Part shown: in pieces, positions 55,266-63,984 of the stretch
Layout: each line of letters begins with the position of its first letter
Numbering within the stretch: the first letter of the stretch is position 1
Source of the DNA: Xanthomonas cissicola
GTDB taxonomy: Bacteria; Pseudomonadota; Gammaproteobacteria; Xanthomonadales; Xanthomonadaceae
Length of the DNA: 64,000 bases
Assembly: GCF_008801575.1 (NCBI RefSeq)
Contig: NZ_VZPL01000005.1
Span: 1 to 64,000, forward strand
Reading direction: 5' to 3'
The notes under the pieces: model-generated
What the model was told of the DNA's origin: nothing
What the model saw: the letters and a program-made list of their open reading frames with translations, nothing else
Databases searched by the model: none
Translations under genes and position numbers: made by a program

Positions 55266-55433
55266 TCTGGGCTGCAGGTGCCAGGTGCCGCAACGCCCGC
55301 TGTGCATTGCATGGCGGACGTTCGCATTTTGTCGTGTGGCGCCGTGTGTCTGTCTGTGTCATCGGTTTCTTCGAACTGACACATTGCCGCCGCATTCTGT
55401 CATCCGATCGAAATCCTGAGACGGACGTCCGCT

Positions 55434-56243
55434 TTGCAACGCGCCTGGCCCTCGTTGAATTCCTTGTTGCTGGCGCCGGGCGTTCGCACGGCGGTGGCGG
55501 GCGGTGTGGCCGCATTGCTGGTGCTGCAAGGTGTTCGTCTGTTGTGGCTGGTGCTGACGCCGATCGGGCCGTTGGGCACTGCGCAGGCCGGTGCGGTCGC
55601 TACTCTCGACGTGTCCGCATTGCGTCGCGATGTGTTCTATCGCAGCGCATCCGACGCCAATCGCGATGGCATCGTGCTGCATGGCGTGCGTGTTGGCGGC
55701 ACCCAGGCGGCTGCCTATCTCAGCGGTAGCGATGGCCGCCAAGGCGCGTACCGCGTCGGCGACACGGTGGCGCCCGGCCTGATGGTGCAGGCGATCGCGG
55801 CCGATCATGTGTTGCTGCGCGCTGGCGGCAGCGTGCGTCGCATCGCATTGAGCGAGGCATCTGCTGCGGGTGCAGCGCCCCCGGCTGCAGCAACGAGCGC
55901 AACCGCACCAGCCATTGCCCCGGCAGCTGCGCAATCGAATGTCGCCACTGCAGCAGACCCGACCGCAGCCACCGCCGTCGACCCGCAGCAGTTGCTCGCC
56001 AGCGCAGGTCTGCGGGCCAGCGCCGAGGGTGGCGGCTTCACCCTCATGCCGCGCGGAGATGGCGCGTTGCTGCGTCAGGCCGGCTTGGCGCCGGGCGATG
56101 TGCTGACCCAGATCAATGGCCGCACGCTCGATGCAGAACATCTGCGCGAACTGCAGGACGAATTGCGCGATGGCCAGAGCGCCACGCTGACCTACCGCCG
56201 CGACGGCCAGACCCACACCATGACCTTGAAGCGCCCGCAATGA
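55434..56243 (+). CDS. xcsC: Type II secretion protein C (XcsC/GspC)
   Basis: 269 residues; the only workable start is TTG 55434, with a weak ribosome site. One N-terminal membrane anchor (AVAGGVAALLVLQGVRLLWLVL) is followed by a periplasmic homology region, an Ala-rich linker and a C-terminal PDZ domain (about 190-269, LMPRGDGALLRQAGLAPGDVLTQING in parts). GspC links the inner-membrane platform to the secretin and helps select substrates. It overlaps xcsD by four bases. An inverted repeat lies 51-79 nt upstream. Confidence 0.9.
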   Translation: MQRAWPSLNSLLLAPGVRTAVAGGVAALLVLQGVRLLWLVLTPIGPLGTAQAGAVATLDVSALRRDVFYRSASDANRDGIVLHGVRVGGTQAAAYLSGSDGRQGAYRVGDTVAPGLMVQAIAADHVLLRAGGSVRRIALSEASAAGAAPPAAATSATAPAIAPAAAQSNVATAADPTAATAVDPQQLLASAGLRASAEGGGFTLMPRGDGALLRQAGLAPGDVLTQINGRTLDAEHLRELQDELRDGQSATLTYRRDGQTHTMTLKRPQ

Positions 56244-58318
56244 CCGTTGTTCGCCGGCTCTGGCTGATCTCGGCCACGTTGTTGCTCGCATTGCCCGCGG
56301 TGCCGATGACCGCACTGCATGCCGCCGATGCGCCGGCAGTGCGCCTGCAGGACGTGGACCTGCGCGCCTTCATCCAGGACGTCTCGCGTGCCACCGGCAT
56401 CACCTTCATCGTGGACACGCGCGTGCAGGGCTCGGTCAACGTGGCGCGTGCGCAGGCGATGTCCGAAGCCGATCTGCTGGGCATGCTGCTGGCCGTGCTA
56501 CGCGCCAATGGATTGATTGCGGTGTCCAGCGGGCCATCGACCTACCGCATCATTCCCGACGACACCGCCGCGCAGCAGCCGGGTAGCGCCGCCAACGGCA
56601 ACCTGGGGTTCGCCACGCAGGTCTTCACCCTGCAGCGCGTGGACGCACGCAGCGCCGCCGAGATCCTCAAGCCGTTGATCGGGCGCGGTGGCGTGATCAT
56701 GGCTATGCCGCAAGGCAATAGCCTGTTGATCGCCGACTACGCCGATAACCTGCGACGCATCCGCACGTTGGTGGCGCAGATCGATACCGACCGTGCGGCC
56801 ATCGATACGGTGACGTTGCGCAATAGCTCGGCGCAGGAACTGGCGCGCACCCTGACCTCGCTGTTCGGGCAAGGAGGCGAGCGCAGTAACGTGCTGTCGG
56901 TGTTGCCGGTGGAAAGCAGCAATTCCTTGATCGTGCGTGGCGACCCCGCACTGGTGCAGCGCGTGGTACGTACCGCAGTCGATCTGGACGGGCGCGCCGA
57001 GCGCCGTGGCGACGTCAGCGTGGTGCGCTTGCAACACGCCAGTGCCGAGCAACTATTGCCGGTGTTGCAGCAATTGGTCGGCCAGACTCCAGGCAATGAG
57101 GCGCAGGTCGGGCAGGACACACGTTTGGCTGCGATCGATGTGGCCGCCGCGAGCGGCGCTGCGCAGACGCAGGTGATCGCGCCGGCGGCAGGCAAGCGCC
57201 CGGTGATCGTGCGTTACCCAGGCTCCAACGCGTTGATCATCAACGCCGACCCGGAGACCCAGCGCGCCTTGATGGATGTGATCCGGCAGCTGGATGTGCA
57301 TCGCGAGCAGGTATTGGTCGAAGCGATCGTGGTGGAGATTTCCGACACCGCCGCCAAGCGCCTGGGCGTGCAGCTGCTGCTGGCCGGCCGCAACGGCACG
57401 GTGCCGTTGGTCGCCACGCAATACAGCGGCGCATCGCCAGGCATCGTGCCGCTGGCCGCTGCGGCGGCTGGCACGCGCAGCGGCAATGCCGACGACGATT
57501 CGGTGCTGGAACAGGCGCGCAACGTGGCTGCGCAATCGCTGCTCGGTTTGAGCGGCGGCTTGATCGGCCTGGCCGGGCAAAGCAACGATGCGGTGTTCGG
57601 CATGATCATCGATGCGGTCAAGAGCGACACCGGCTCAAACCTGTTGTCCACGCCCTCGATCATGACCCTGGATAACGAGCAGGCGCGCATCCTGGTAGGC
57701 CAGGAAGTGCCGATCACCACTGGCGAAGTGCTCGGCGCGGCCAACGACAACCCATTCCGCACCATCCAGCGCCAGGACGTGGGCATGGAGCTGGAAGTGC
57801 GCCCGCAGATCAATACCGCCGGCGGCATCACGCTGGCGATCAAGCAGGAGGTCTCGGCGATTGCCGGGCCGGTCAGCGCGCAATCGTCGGAGCTGGTGTT
57901 CAACAAGCGCCAGATCGAAACGCGCGTGGTGGTGGAGAACGGTGCCATCGTGGCGCTTGGCGGCCTGCTCGATCAGAACGACCGCCAGACCGTGGAGAAG
58001 GTGCCGCTGCTTGGCGATGTACCCGGCCTGGGCGCGTTGTTCCGGCACAAGTCGCGCAACCGCGACAAGACCAACCTGATGGTGTTCATTCGCCCCACCA
58101 TCATTCGCGATGCAGCCGATGCCCAGCGCATGACCGCGCCACGCTACACCTATCTGCGGGAGCGTCAGCTGGCCGATGGCGACCCGGAAGCGGCGCTGGA
58201 TGCATTGGTGCGCGACTACTTGCGTGCGCAGCCGCCGCAGTTGCCGGCAGGTCCCTCGTCAGTTGCGCCGGCACCGGCAACGACACCTGCGCCCGGCGCA
58301 CGTCCCGTGCAGCGGTGA
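56240..58318 (+). CDS. xcsD: Type II secretion secretin (XcsD/GspD)
   Basis: 692 residues with a signal peptide (LWLISATLLLALPAVPMTAL). N0-N3 periplasmic domains (FIQDVSRATGITFIVDTRV, TLQRVDARSAAEILKPLIG, ESSNSLIVRGDPALVQRV) are followed by the secretin beta-barrel domain (TGSNLLSTPSIMTLDNEQAR, VGQEVPITTG, LGGLLDQNDRQTVEKVPLLG). It forms the outer-membrane channel of the Xcs system. The end is a Pro/Ala-rich tail. xcsE follows after four bases. Confidence 0.95.
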   Translation: MTVVRRLWLISATLLLALPAVPMTALHAADAPAVRLQDVDLRAFIQDVSRATGITFIVDTRVQGSVNVARAQAMSEADLLGMLLAVLRANGLIAVSSGPSTYRIIPDDTAAQQPGSAANGNLGFATQVFTLQRVDARSAAEILKPLIGRGGVIMAMPQGNSLLIADYADNLRRIRTLVAQIDTDRAAIDTVTLRNSSAQELARTLTSLFGQGGERSNVLSVLPVESSNSLIVRGDPALVQRVVRTAVDLDGRAERRGDVSVVRLQHASAEQLLPVLQQLVGQTPGNEAQVGQDTRLAAIDVAAASGAAQTQVIAPAAGKRPVIVRYPGSNALIINADPETQRALMDVIRQLDVHREQVLVEAIVVEISDTAAKRLGVQLLLAGRNGTVPLVATQYSGASPGIVPLAAAAAGTRSGNADDDSVLEQARNVAAQSLLGLSGGLIGLAGQSNDAVFGMIIDAVKSDTGSNLLSTPSIMTLDNEQARILVGQEVPITTGEVLGAANDNPFRTIQRQDVGMELEVRPQINTAGGITLAIKQEVSAIAGPVSAQSSELVFNKRQIETRVVVENGAIVALGGLLDQNDRQTVEKVPLLGDVPGLGALFRHKSRNRDKTNLMVFIRPTIIRDAADAQRMTAPRYTYLRERQLADGDPEAALDALVRDYLRAQPPQLPAGPSSVAPAPATTPAPGARPVQR

Positions 58319-58322
58319 CGCC

Positions 58323-59810
58323 ATGAGCACTGCGCGCGCCGGCATTTCCTATGCATTCGCCAAGCGTCACGGCGTGGTGCTGCTTGGCAGCGACACCACA
58401 GCGCAGATCGGGTTGCGCGAAGGTGGCGATGTGCAGGCCTTGATCGAGTTGCGCCGCGCGTTGGGCCTGCCATTGCAGGTGCGCACGCTGGCGCCGTCGG
58501 TGTTCGACCGGCATGTGTCGGAGATCTACGCCGATGCCGGGCTGGAACAAGGCGTGCAGGTGGAAGCGCTGGATCTGCATGGCAGCCTGGATTCGTTGAT
58601 CGACGACATCCCCACCGCCGATCTGCTCGACAGCCAGGACGATGCGCCGATCATCCGCCTGATCAACGGCATCATCGCCGAAGCCGCGCGGCTGGGTGCA
58701 TCCGACGTGCATCTGGAATCCTACGAATCGCGTTTGCGCGTGCGCCTGCGCGTGGATGGCGTGATGCGCGAGGCAGCCACGCTGCCCGGACGCATCGCAC
58801 CGCTGCTGGTGTCGCGCGTCAAGGTGATGGCGCGGCTGGATATCGCCGAAAAACGCATCCCGCAGGATGGGCGCGTGTCGCTGGTGATGGGGGCCAAGGC
58901 GCTGGATGTGCGCGTCTCCACCTTGCCCACGCGCGGCAGCGAGCGCGTGGTGCTGCGTATTTTGGATAAGGAACAGGGCACGCTGTCGCTGGCGCAACTG
59001 GGCATGCCACCGGCGGTGATGCACGCCGTACAGCGTGCCTTGCAGGTGCCCAACGGCATCGTGCTGGTCACCGGGCCCACCGGTTCGGGCAAGACCACGA
59101 CCTTGTACGCGGCGCTGCGCTTGCTCAACGATGGCTCGCGCAACATCCTCACCGTGGAAGACCCGGTGGAGTACGCCATCGACGGCGTCGGCCAGACCCA
59201 GGTCAACGCACGTGTCGGCATGACCTTCGCCGCCGGCCTACGCGCGATCCTGCGCCAGGACCCGGACGTGGTGATGATCGGCGAGATCCGCGATACCGAG
59301 ACTGCGCAGATTGCGGTGCAGGCCAGCCTCACCGGCCATCTGGTGCTCTCCACCGTGCACACCAATGATGCAGTGGGTGCGGTCACGCGGTTGCGCGATA
59401 TGGGGATCGAGCCGTTTCTGCTGGCATCGAGCCTGCGACTGATTCTGGCGCAGCGGCTGGTGCGGCGCTTGTGCACGCAGTGCCGCAGTGCACGGCCGAT
59501 GGACGCTGGGACGGCCCACCTGTTGCAGGCGCCGGCCGATGCAGTGATCTACGCAGCGGCCGGCTGCAACGCCTGCCACCACAGCGGATACGCCGGGCGC
59601 GTGGGTATCTACGAAGCGATTGCGGTAGACGATGCGATGCGCCGTTTGATCGGCGACAACGCCGACGAAGATGCACTGGCTGCGGTCGCCTTCGCACGCG
59701 TACCGCGGCTGGGCGAAGCGGCACGCGCGGCCGTGCTGCAAGGCCTGACCACGCTGGAAGAAGCGCTGCGTGTGACTCGCCAACAGGACGATGCGCATGC
59801 CGCAGTTTGA
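58323..59810 (+). CDS. xcsE: Type II secretion ATPase (XcsE/GspE)
   Basis: 495 residues. ATG 58323; the N1/N2 domains bind the inner-membrane platform. The ATPase core has Walker A GPTGSGKTT, the Asp box TVEDPVEY, Walker B LRQDPDVVMIGEIRD and the His box STVHTND. A four-Cys zinc element (CTQC...CNACHHSGYAGR) is intact. It powers pseudopilus assembly. The gene ends overlapping xcsF. Confidence 0.95.
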   Translation: MSTARAGISYAFAKRHGVVLLGSDTTAQIGLREGGDVQALIELRRALGLPLQVRTLAPSVFDRHVSEIYADAGLEQGVQVEALDLHGSLDSLIDDIPTADLLDSQDDAPIIRLINGIIAEAARLGASDVHLESYESRLRVRLRVDGVMREAATLPGRIAPLLVSRVKVMARLDIAEKRIPQDGRVSLVMGAKALDVRVSTLPTRGSERVVLRILDKEQGTLSLAQLGMPPAVMHAVQRALQVPNGIVLVTGPTGSGKTTTLYAALRLLNDGSRNILTVEDPVEYAIDGVGQTQVNARVGMTFAAGLRAILRQDPDVVMIGEIRDTETAQIAVQASLTGHLVLSTVHTNDAVGAVTRLRDMGIEPFLLASSLRLILAQRLVRRLCTQCRSARPMDAGTAHLLQAPADAVIYAAAGCNACHHSGYAGRVGIYEAIAVDDAMRRLIGDNADEDALAAVAFARVPRLGEAARAAVLQGLTTLEEALRVTRQQDDAHAAV

Positions 59811-60999
59811 TTACACCGTGCTCGATCTGCATGGGCGCAACCGGCACGGCGTGATCAGCGCCGACAGCATAAACAGCGCACGTGCGCAGCTGGAACAGCG
59901 CCAATGGGTGCCGGTGCGTGTGGAAGTTGCGGCCGCGACCGCCAGCACGGCCGTGCGCGCGGCGCGCTTCAGTGGCAAGGATCTGGTGCTGTTCACCCGC
60001 CAGCTCGCCACGCTGGTGGAGACAGCACCGCTGGAAGAAGCCTTGCGCACCATCGGCACACAGTCCGAACGCCGCGGCGTGCGTCGGGTCACCAGCCAGA
60101 CGCATGCATTGGTGGTCGAAGGGTTTCGCCTGTCCGATGCGATGGCACGCCAGGGCAAGGCGTTTCCTGCGTTGTATCGCGCGATGGTGGCCGCTGGCGA
60201 AAGCGCGGGTGCGTTGCCGCAGGTGCTGGAACGACTGGCCGATCTGCTCGAACGCCAGGCACAGGTGCGCAGCAAGTTACAGTCTGCATTGGTCTATCCG
60301 ACAGCGCTTGCAGCGACGGCCGGTGCGGTGGTGATCGTGCTGATGACCTTCGTGGTGCCCAAGGTGGTGGACCAGTTCGATTCGATGGGCCGCGCCTTGC
60401 CGTGGCTGACGCGCATGGTGATCGGCGTGTCGCATTTCCTGCTGCATGCAGGCATCCCGCTGCTGATCGCCCTGGTGGTGGCGCTGGTTGCAGCGGTGCA
60501 GCTGCTCAAGCGCCCGGCGCTGCGCCTTGCAGCGGACCGGGCGCTATTGCGCGCGCCACTGCTGGGCCGGTTGATCCGCGATCTGCACGCCGCGCGCATG
60601 GCACGCACCCTGGCGATCATGGTCAACAGCGGCCTGCCATTGATGGAGGGGCTGATGATCGCTGCGCGCACCGTGGACAACCGCGCGCTGCGGCTGGCCA
60701 CCGACAGCATGGTCACCGCGATCCGCGAGGGCGGCAGCCTGGCCGCGGCCATGAAGCGCGCGGGGGTGTTTCCGCCGACGCTGCTGTACATGGCCTCCAG
60801 CGGCGAAAACAGCGGTCGTCTGGCGCCGATGCTGGAGCGTGCGGCCGATTACCTGGAACGCGAATTCGAGGCCTTCACCACCGCCGCGATGAGCTTGCTG
60901 GAGCCGGCCATCATCGTGCTGCTCGGCGGCGTGGTGGCGGTGATCGTATTGTCGATCCTGCTGCCCATCCTGCAATTCAACACCCTCGCGCTTGGTTGA
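59797..60999 (+). CDS. xcsF: Type II secretion inner-membrane protein (XcsF/GspF)
   Basis: 400 residues. ATG 59797 is preferred because AGGA lies eight bases before it; ATG 59791 is too close to it. Two GspF domains are each followed by membrane segments (LAATAGAVVIVLMTFVVPKV, IPLLIALVVALVAAVQLL, IIVLLGGVVAVIVLSILLPI). The family sequence FTRQLATLVETAPLEEALRT is at the N-terminal domain. It forms the platform around the ATPase. Confidence 0.94.
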   Translation: MPQFDYTVLDLHGRNRHGVISADSINSARAQLEQRQWVPVRVEVAAATASTAVRAARFSGKDLVLFTRQLATLVETAPLEEALRTIGTQSERRGVRRVTSQTHALVVEGFRLSDAMARQGKAFPALYRAMVAAGESAGALPQVLERLADLLERQAQVRSKLQSALVYPTALAATAGAVVIVLMTFVVPKVVDQFDSMGRALPWLTRMVIGVSHFLLHAGIPLLIALVVALVAAVQLLKRPALRLAADRALLRAPLLGRLIRDLHAARMARTLAIMVNSGLPLMEGLMIAARTVDNRALRLATDSMVTAIREGGSLAAAMKRAGVFPPTLLYMASSGENSGRLAPMLERAADYLEREFEAFTTAAMSLLEPAIIVLLGGVVAVIVLSILLPILQFNTLALG

Positions 61000-61027
61000 G
61001 CGCAGCCGCTTATCTTTGGAGACCGTC

Positions 61028-61492
61028 ATGCAGTCCATCCACTCTCGTGCACGCCTTGGCTGGCCGACGGCACAGCGACGCACGCGTGGTTTCACCCTGG
61101 TCGAACTGATGGTGGTCATCGTCATCATCGGCCTGCTCGCCACCGTGGTGATGATCAATGTGATGCCCAGCCAGGATCGCGCAATGATCGAAAAAGCCCG
61201 CGCCGACGTGGCGGTACTGGAGCAGGCGCTGGAAACCTATCGCCTGGACAACCTCAGCTACCCGAGTACCGAACAAGGGCTGCAAGCCCTGCTCAACCCG
61301 CCGAGCGGATTGACGCGACCGGAGCGCTATCGGCACGGCGGCTACATCCGCCGGCTGCCGGAAGACCCATGGGGCCATGCGTATCAATATCGGCGTCCGG
61401 GTCGCAATGGCGGCTTCGATGTGTATTCGCTAGGCGCGGACGGTGCAGAAGGCGGCGACGCCGACAACGCCGATATCGGCAACTGGCGCTGA
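61028..61492 (+). CDS. xcsG: Major pseudopilin (XcsG/GspG)
   Basis: 154 residues; ATG 61028 follows TTTGGAG. The prepilin-peptidase site RGFTLVELMVVIVIIGLL is cut between G and F, leaving a 23-residue leader. The C-terminal calcium-loop region (YSLGADGAEGGDADNADIGNW) is the hallmark of GspG. It polymerises as the main pseudopilus subunit. Confidence 0.95.
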   Translation: MQSIHSRARLGWPTAQRRTRGFTLVELMVVIVIIGLLATVVMINVMPSQDRAMIEKARADVAVLEQALETYRLDNLSYPSTEQGLQALLNPPSGLTRPERYRHGGYIRRLPEDPWGHAYQYRRPGRNGGFDVYSLGADGAEGGDADNADIGNWR

Positions 61493-61534
61493 GTGCCGAC
61501 AATGTCATTCATGCCGGCCACAAGGCAATCGTCG

Positions 61535-62032
61535 ATGCACATGCACATGCACGTGGCGCCAATGCGCGCGCGTGGCTTCACCCTGCTCGAGCGTGGCTTC
61601 ACCCTGCTCGAGGTGCTGGCCGTACTGGTGATCACCGCGCTTGCCAGCACGCTGGTGGTGATGACCTTGCCCGATACGCGGCGCGATCTGCACGATCATG
61701 CCGACACGTTGGCCAGCGCGCTGATGCATGCACGCGACGAGGCGATCATGAGTTTGCGCATGGTGGAGGTCAGCATCGATGCCGGCGGCTATGCGTTCCG
61801 GCGTCAGGTGCAGCAGCGTTGGATCGCCTTGGATGAAACGCCATTCGCTACGATGCGTTGGCCGGAAGGCATCCAGGCGCAACTGCCGGCCGGCAGCAAG
61901 CAACTGAGTGTGCGCTTCGATCCCACCGGCGCGGCCACACCGCAGCGCATCGCATTGGGCGATGGCCGGCAACAGATGCAGATCGTGGTAGATGCCGCAG
62001 GCGTGGTGCAGGTCGATGCGCCCTCTCGCTAA
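61535..62032 (+). CDS. xcsH: Minor pseudopilin (XcsH/GspH) with duplicated prepilin site
   Basis: 165 residues if ATG 61535 is used (AAGG nine bases upstream). The frame is open from GTG 61493, with ATGs at 61502 and 61511 as alternatives. The leader contains a His/Met run (MHMHMHV). The prepilin-peptidase motif occurs twice in tandem, RGFTLLE-RGFTLLE, because of a perfect 21-bp duplication (61571-61591 and 61592-61612). The second copy is joined to the hydrophobic helix (VLAVLVITALASTLVVMTL) and should be the functional cut site. GspH is a low-abundance pseudopilus subunit. Confidence 0.9.
   Translation: MHMHMHVAPMRARGFTLLERGFTLLEVLAVLVITALASTLVVMTLPDTRRDLHDHADTLASALMHARDEAIMSLRMVEVSIDAGGYAFRRQVQQRWIALDETPFATMRWPEGIQAQLPAGSKQLSVRFDPTGAATPQRIALGDGRQQMQIVVDAAGVVQVDAPSR
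61571..61612 (+). repeat. Perfect tandem 21-bp duplication in xcsH
   Basis: Units 61571-61591 and 61592-61612 are identical and encode RGFTLLE twice, in frame. Confidence 0.97.
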
Positions 62033-62396
62033 CGCACGCGCATCGGGTGGATTTTCGCTGCTCGAACTGATGGTCGCGCTGGCGATCTTCGGCATGGCGG
62101 TGGTCGGCCTGTTGAACCTTTCCGGCGAGAGCACGCGCACAGCGGTGGTGTTGGAAGAGCGCGCGCTTGCCGCGGTGGTGGCAGAAAACCAGGCGATTGA
62201 AGCGACGCTGGCGCCGGCTCCGGCAATCCGTGCGCCTGCGAACGGGCAGGTAATGCTCGGCGGGCGCAGCTGGGAGTGGCAACGCCAGTCGCTGCCGGCC
62301 GGCGCGGCAGGCCTGTTGCGGATCGAGGTGCGCGTGCGTGCCGCAGGCCAAGTGCAGGACGTTGCCAGCCTGAGCATGCTGCGGAGCGCAGAATGA
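62016..62396 (+). CDS. xcsI: Minor pseudopilin (XcsI/GspI)
   Basis: 126 residues. ATG 62016, overlapping the end of xcsH by 17 bases. Prepilin site GGFSLLELMVALAIFGMAVVG with a short leader. The pattern VVLEERALAAVVAENQAIEATL and RSWEWQRQS matches GspI. It forms part of the pseudopilus tip complex with J and K. Confidence 0.92.
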   Translation: MRPLANARASGGFSLLELMVALAIFGMAVVGLLNLSGESTRTAVVLEERALAAVVAENQAIEATLAPAPAIRAPANGQVMLGGRSWEWQRQSLPAGAAGLLRIEVRVRAAGQVQDVASLSMLRSAE

Positions 62397-62995
62397 TCCG
62401 CAAACAGCGCACGCGCGGCTTTACTTTGATCGAATTGTTGGTGGCCTTGGCGATATTCGCGTTGGTGGCCGCAGCTGCGGTGGCGGTGATGCGGCAGAGC
62501 ATCGATCAGCGCGATGCCGTGCGCGCGCGACTGCAGCAGATTCGCGACTTTCAATTGGCCCATGGCCTGCTGCGCAGCGACCTGCAGCAGGCCGCGGTGC
62601 GCCGTACCCGCAACAGCGAGGGCAGCGCCGCACGCAGCGCCTTTGTTGCGAGTGCGTCCGGGACGTACGGGCCCTTGTTCGGGTTTGTGCGACGTGGCTG
62701 GAGCAATCCGGACCAGGCGCCGCGTGCGTCGCTGCAATACGTGGAATATCGCATCGTGGATGAGCGGCTGGAGCGCAGCGCACGCTCTGCGCTCGACGGC
62801 GGGGCAGCTGGCACGCCGCAAGTGTTGTTGCGCGGCGTACGTTCGGCGTCGGTGGCATTCCATTACCGGGCGCAATGGAGCGATGGCTGGAGCGGTGGGC
62901 TTGAAGCGTTGCCGGATGCAGTCGCGCTGGAGCTGGACCTGGAGCACTGGGGGCGCGTACGCCAACTGTTCCTGTTGCCGGAAGGGCGCACGTGA
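62393..62995 (+). CDS. xcsJ: Minor pseudopilin (XcsJ/GspJ)
   Basis: 200 residues. ATG 62393 overlaps the xcsI stop by four bases. Prepilin site RGFTLIELLVALAIFALVAA with an eight-residue leader. The globular part includes DLQQAAVRRTRN and FGFVRRGWSNPD, typical of GspJ. Confidence 0.93.
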   Translation: MIRKQRTRGFTLIELLVALAIFALVAAAAVAVMRQSIDQRDAVRARLQQIRDFQLAHGLLRSDLQQAAVRRTRNSEGSAARSAFVASASGTYGPLFGFVRRGWSNPDQAPRASLQYVEYRIVDERLERSARSALDGGAAGTPQVLLRGVRSASVAFHYRAQWSDGWSGGLEALPDAVALELDLEHWGRVRQLFLLPEGRT

Positions 62996-63984
62996 TGGCA
63001 CTGCACGCACCTGCCAGGCAACGCGGCGTAGCCTTGCTCACGGTATTGCTGCTGGTTGCCGTGATGACCTTGCTGATGGCGGCCGTGCTGGAAGACCTGC
63101 GCTTTGGTCTGCGCCGCAGCGGCAATGGCGAAGCCATGACGCAAGCGCAGTGGTACGCCCTGGGCAGCGAGGCCGTTGCGCGGCAACGCTTGCAGGCGCT
63201 GTCCGAGCGGGATCCGCTGCGCACTACGCTGGACGGCGGCTGGAACGACCAGCCGATCGGCTTTCCGCTGGACGACGGTGCGGTGAGCGTGCGTCTGCAC
63301 GATCGCGGCGGCTGCTTCAATCTCAACAGCGTGGTCGTTGGTGCGCCCGAACAATGGCAGCGTAGCGATGAGGGCGCACGCCAATATCGCGCATTGCTCG
63401 ACGTGTTGGGCATCGCCCCGCAACAGGCGCATGCGCTGACCGACGCATTGGTGGACTGGATCGACTCCGACACACAGCCGGGCGTGCACGGTGCCGAAGA
63501 CGACCGCTACCTGCAGGCGGCCGCACCGCAGCGCACCGGTGCAACCTTGCTGGCAGGCGTCAGCGAACTGCGCGCCATCGCCGGTTATACGCCGCAACTG
63601 ATTGCGCAACTGCAGCCGTATGTCTGCGCATTGCCGGAGGGCCGCTTGTCGCCGATCAATATCAACACGCTGCGCCTGGACGATGCGCCGGTGCTGGTGG
63701 CGTTGACCGGAGGAGCGCTGGAGCTGCCGGCCGCGCGACGCGTTATCGCTGCACGGCCGGCTGGAGGATGGCGCGACATCCGGATGTTTCTCAGCCAGCC
63801 GGCGCTGATGCAGGCCGAGTTGTCCAATGCGGTGATGGAACAACTCGCACTGCGCACCCGCTATTTCTCTCTCTACAGCCAGGTCGACCATGCCGGCGCG
63901 CAGGTCATGCTGGAAGCGTTGCTGCAACAGGAAACGGCCGGCCGGATCCGACTGGTCGCGCGCCAATGGAGTTCTGACCAATGA
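62995..63984 (+). CDS. xcsK: Atypical pseudopilin (XcsK/GspK)
   Basis: 329 residues. ATG 62995 shares one base with the xcsJ stop (TGATG) and has GAAGGG eight bases upstream. The prepilin site is RGVALLTVLLLVAVMTLLMA, lacking the Glu at +5 as is normal for GspK, which caps the pseudopilus. Large globular domain with FNLNSVVVG and SPININTL segments typical of the family. Confidence 0.94.
   Translation: MALHAPARQRGVALLTVLLLVAVMTLLMAAVLEDLRFGLRRSGNGEAMTQAQWYALGSEAVARQRLQALSERDPLRTTLDGGWNDQPIGFPLDDGAVSVRLHDRGGCFNLNSVVVGAPEQWQRSDEGARQYRALLDVLGIAPQQAHALTDALVDWIDSDTQPGVHGAEDDRYLQAAAPQRTGATLLAGVSELRAIAGYTPQLIAQLQPYVCALPEGRLSPININTLRLDDAPVLVALTGGALELPAARRVIAARPAGGWRDIRMFLSQPALMQAELSNAVMEQLALRTRYFSLYSQVDHAGAQVMLEALLQQETAGRIRLVARQWSSDQ

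Noticed and set aside
55321-55345. PIP box upstream of xcsC
   Set aside because: TTCGC at 55321 has no TTCG partner 15 bases further.
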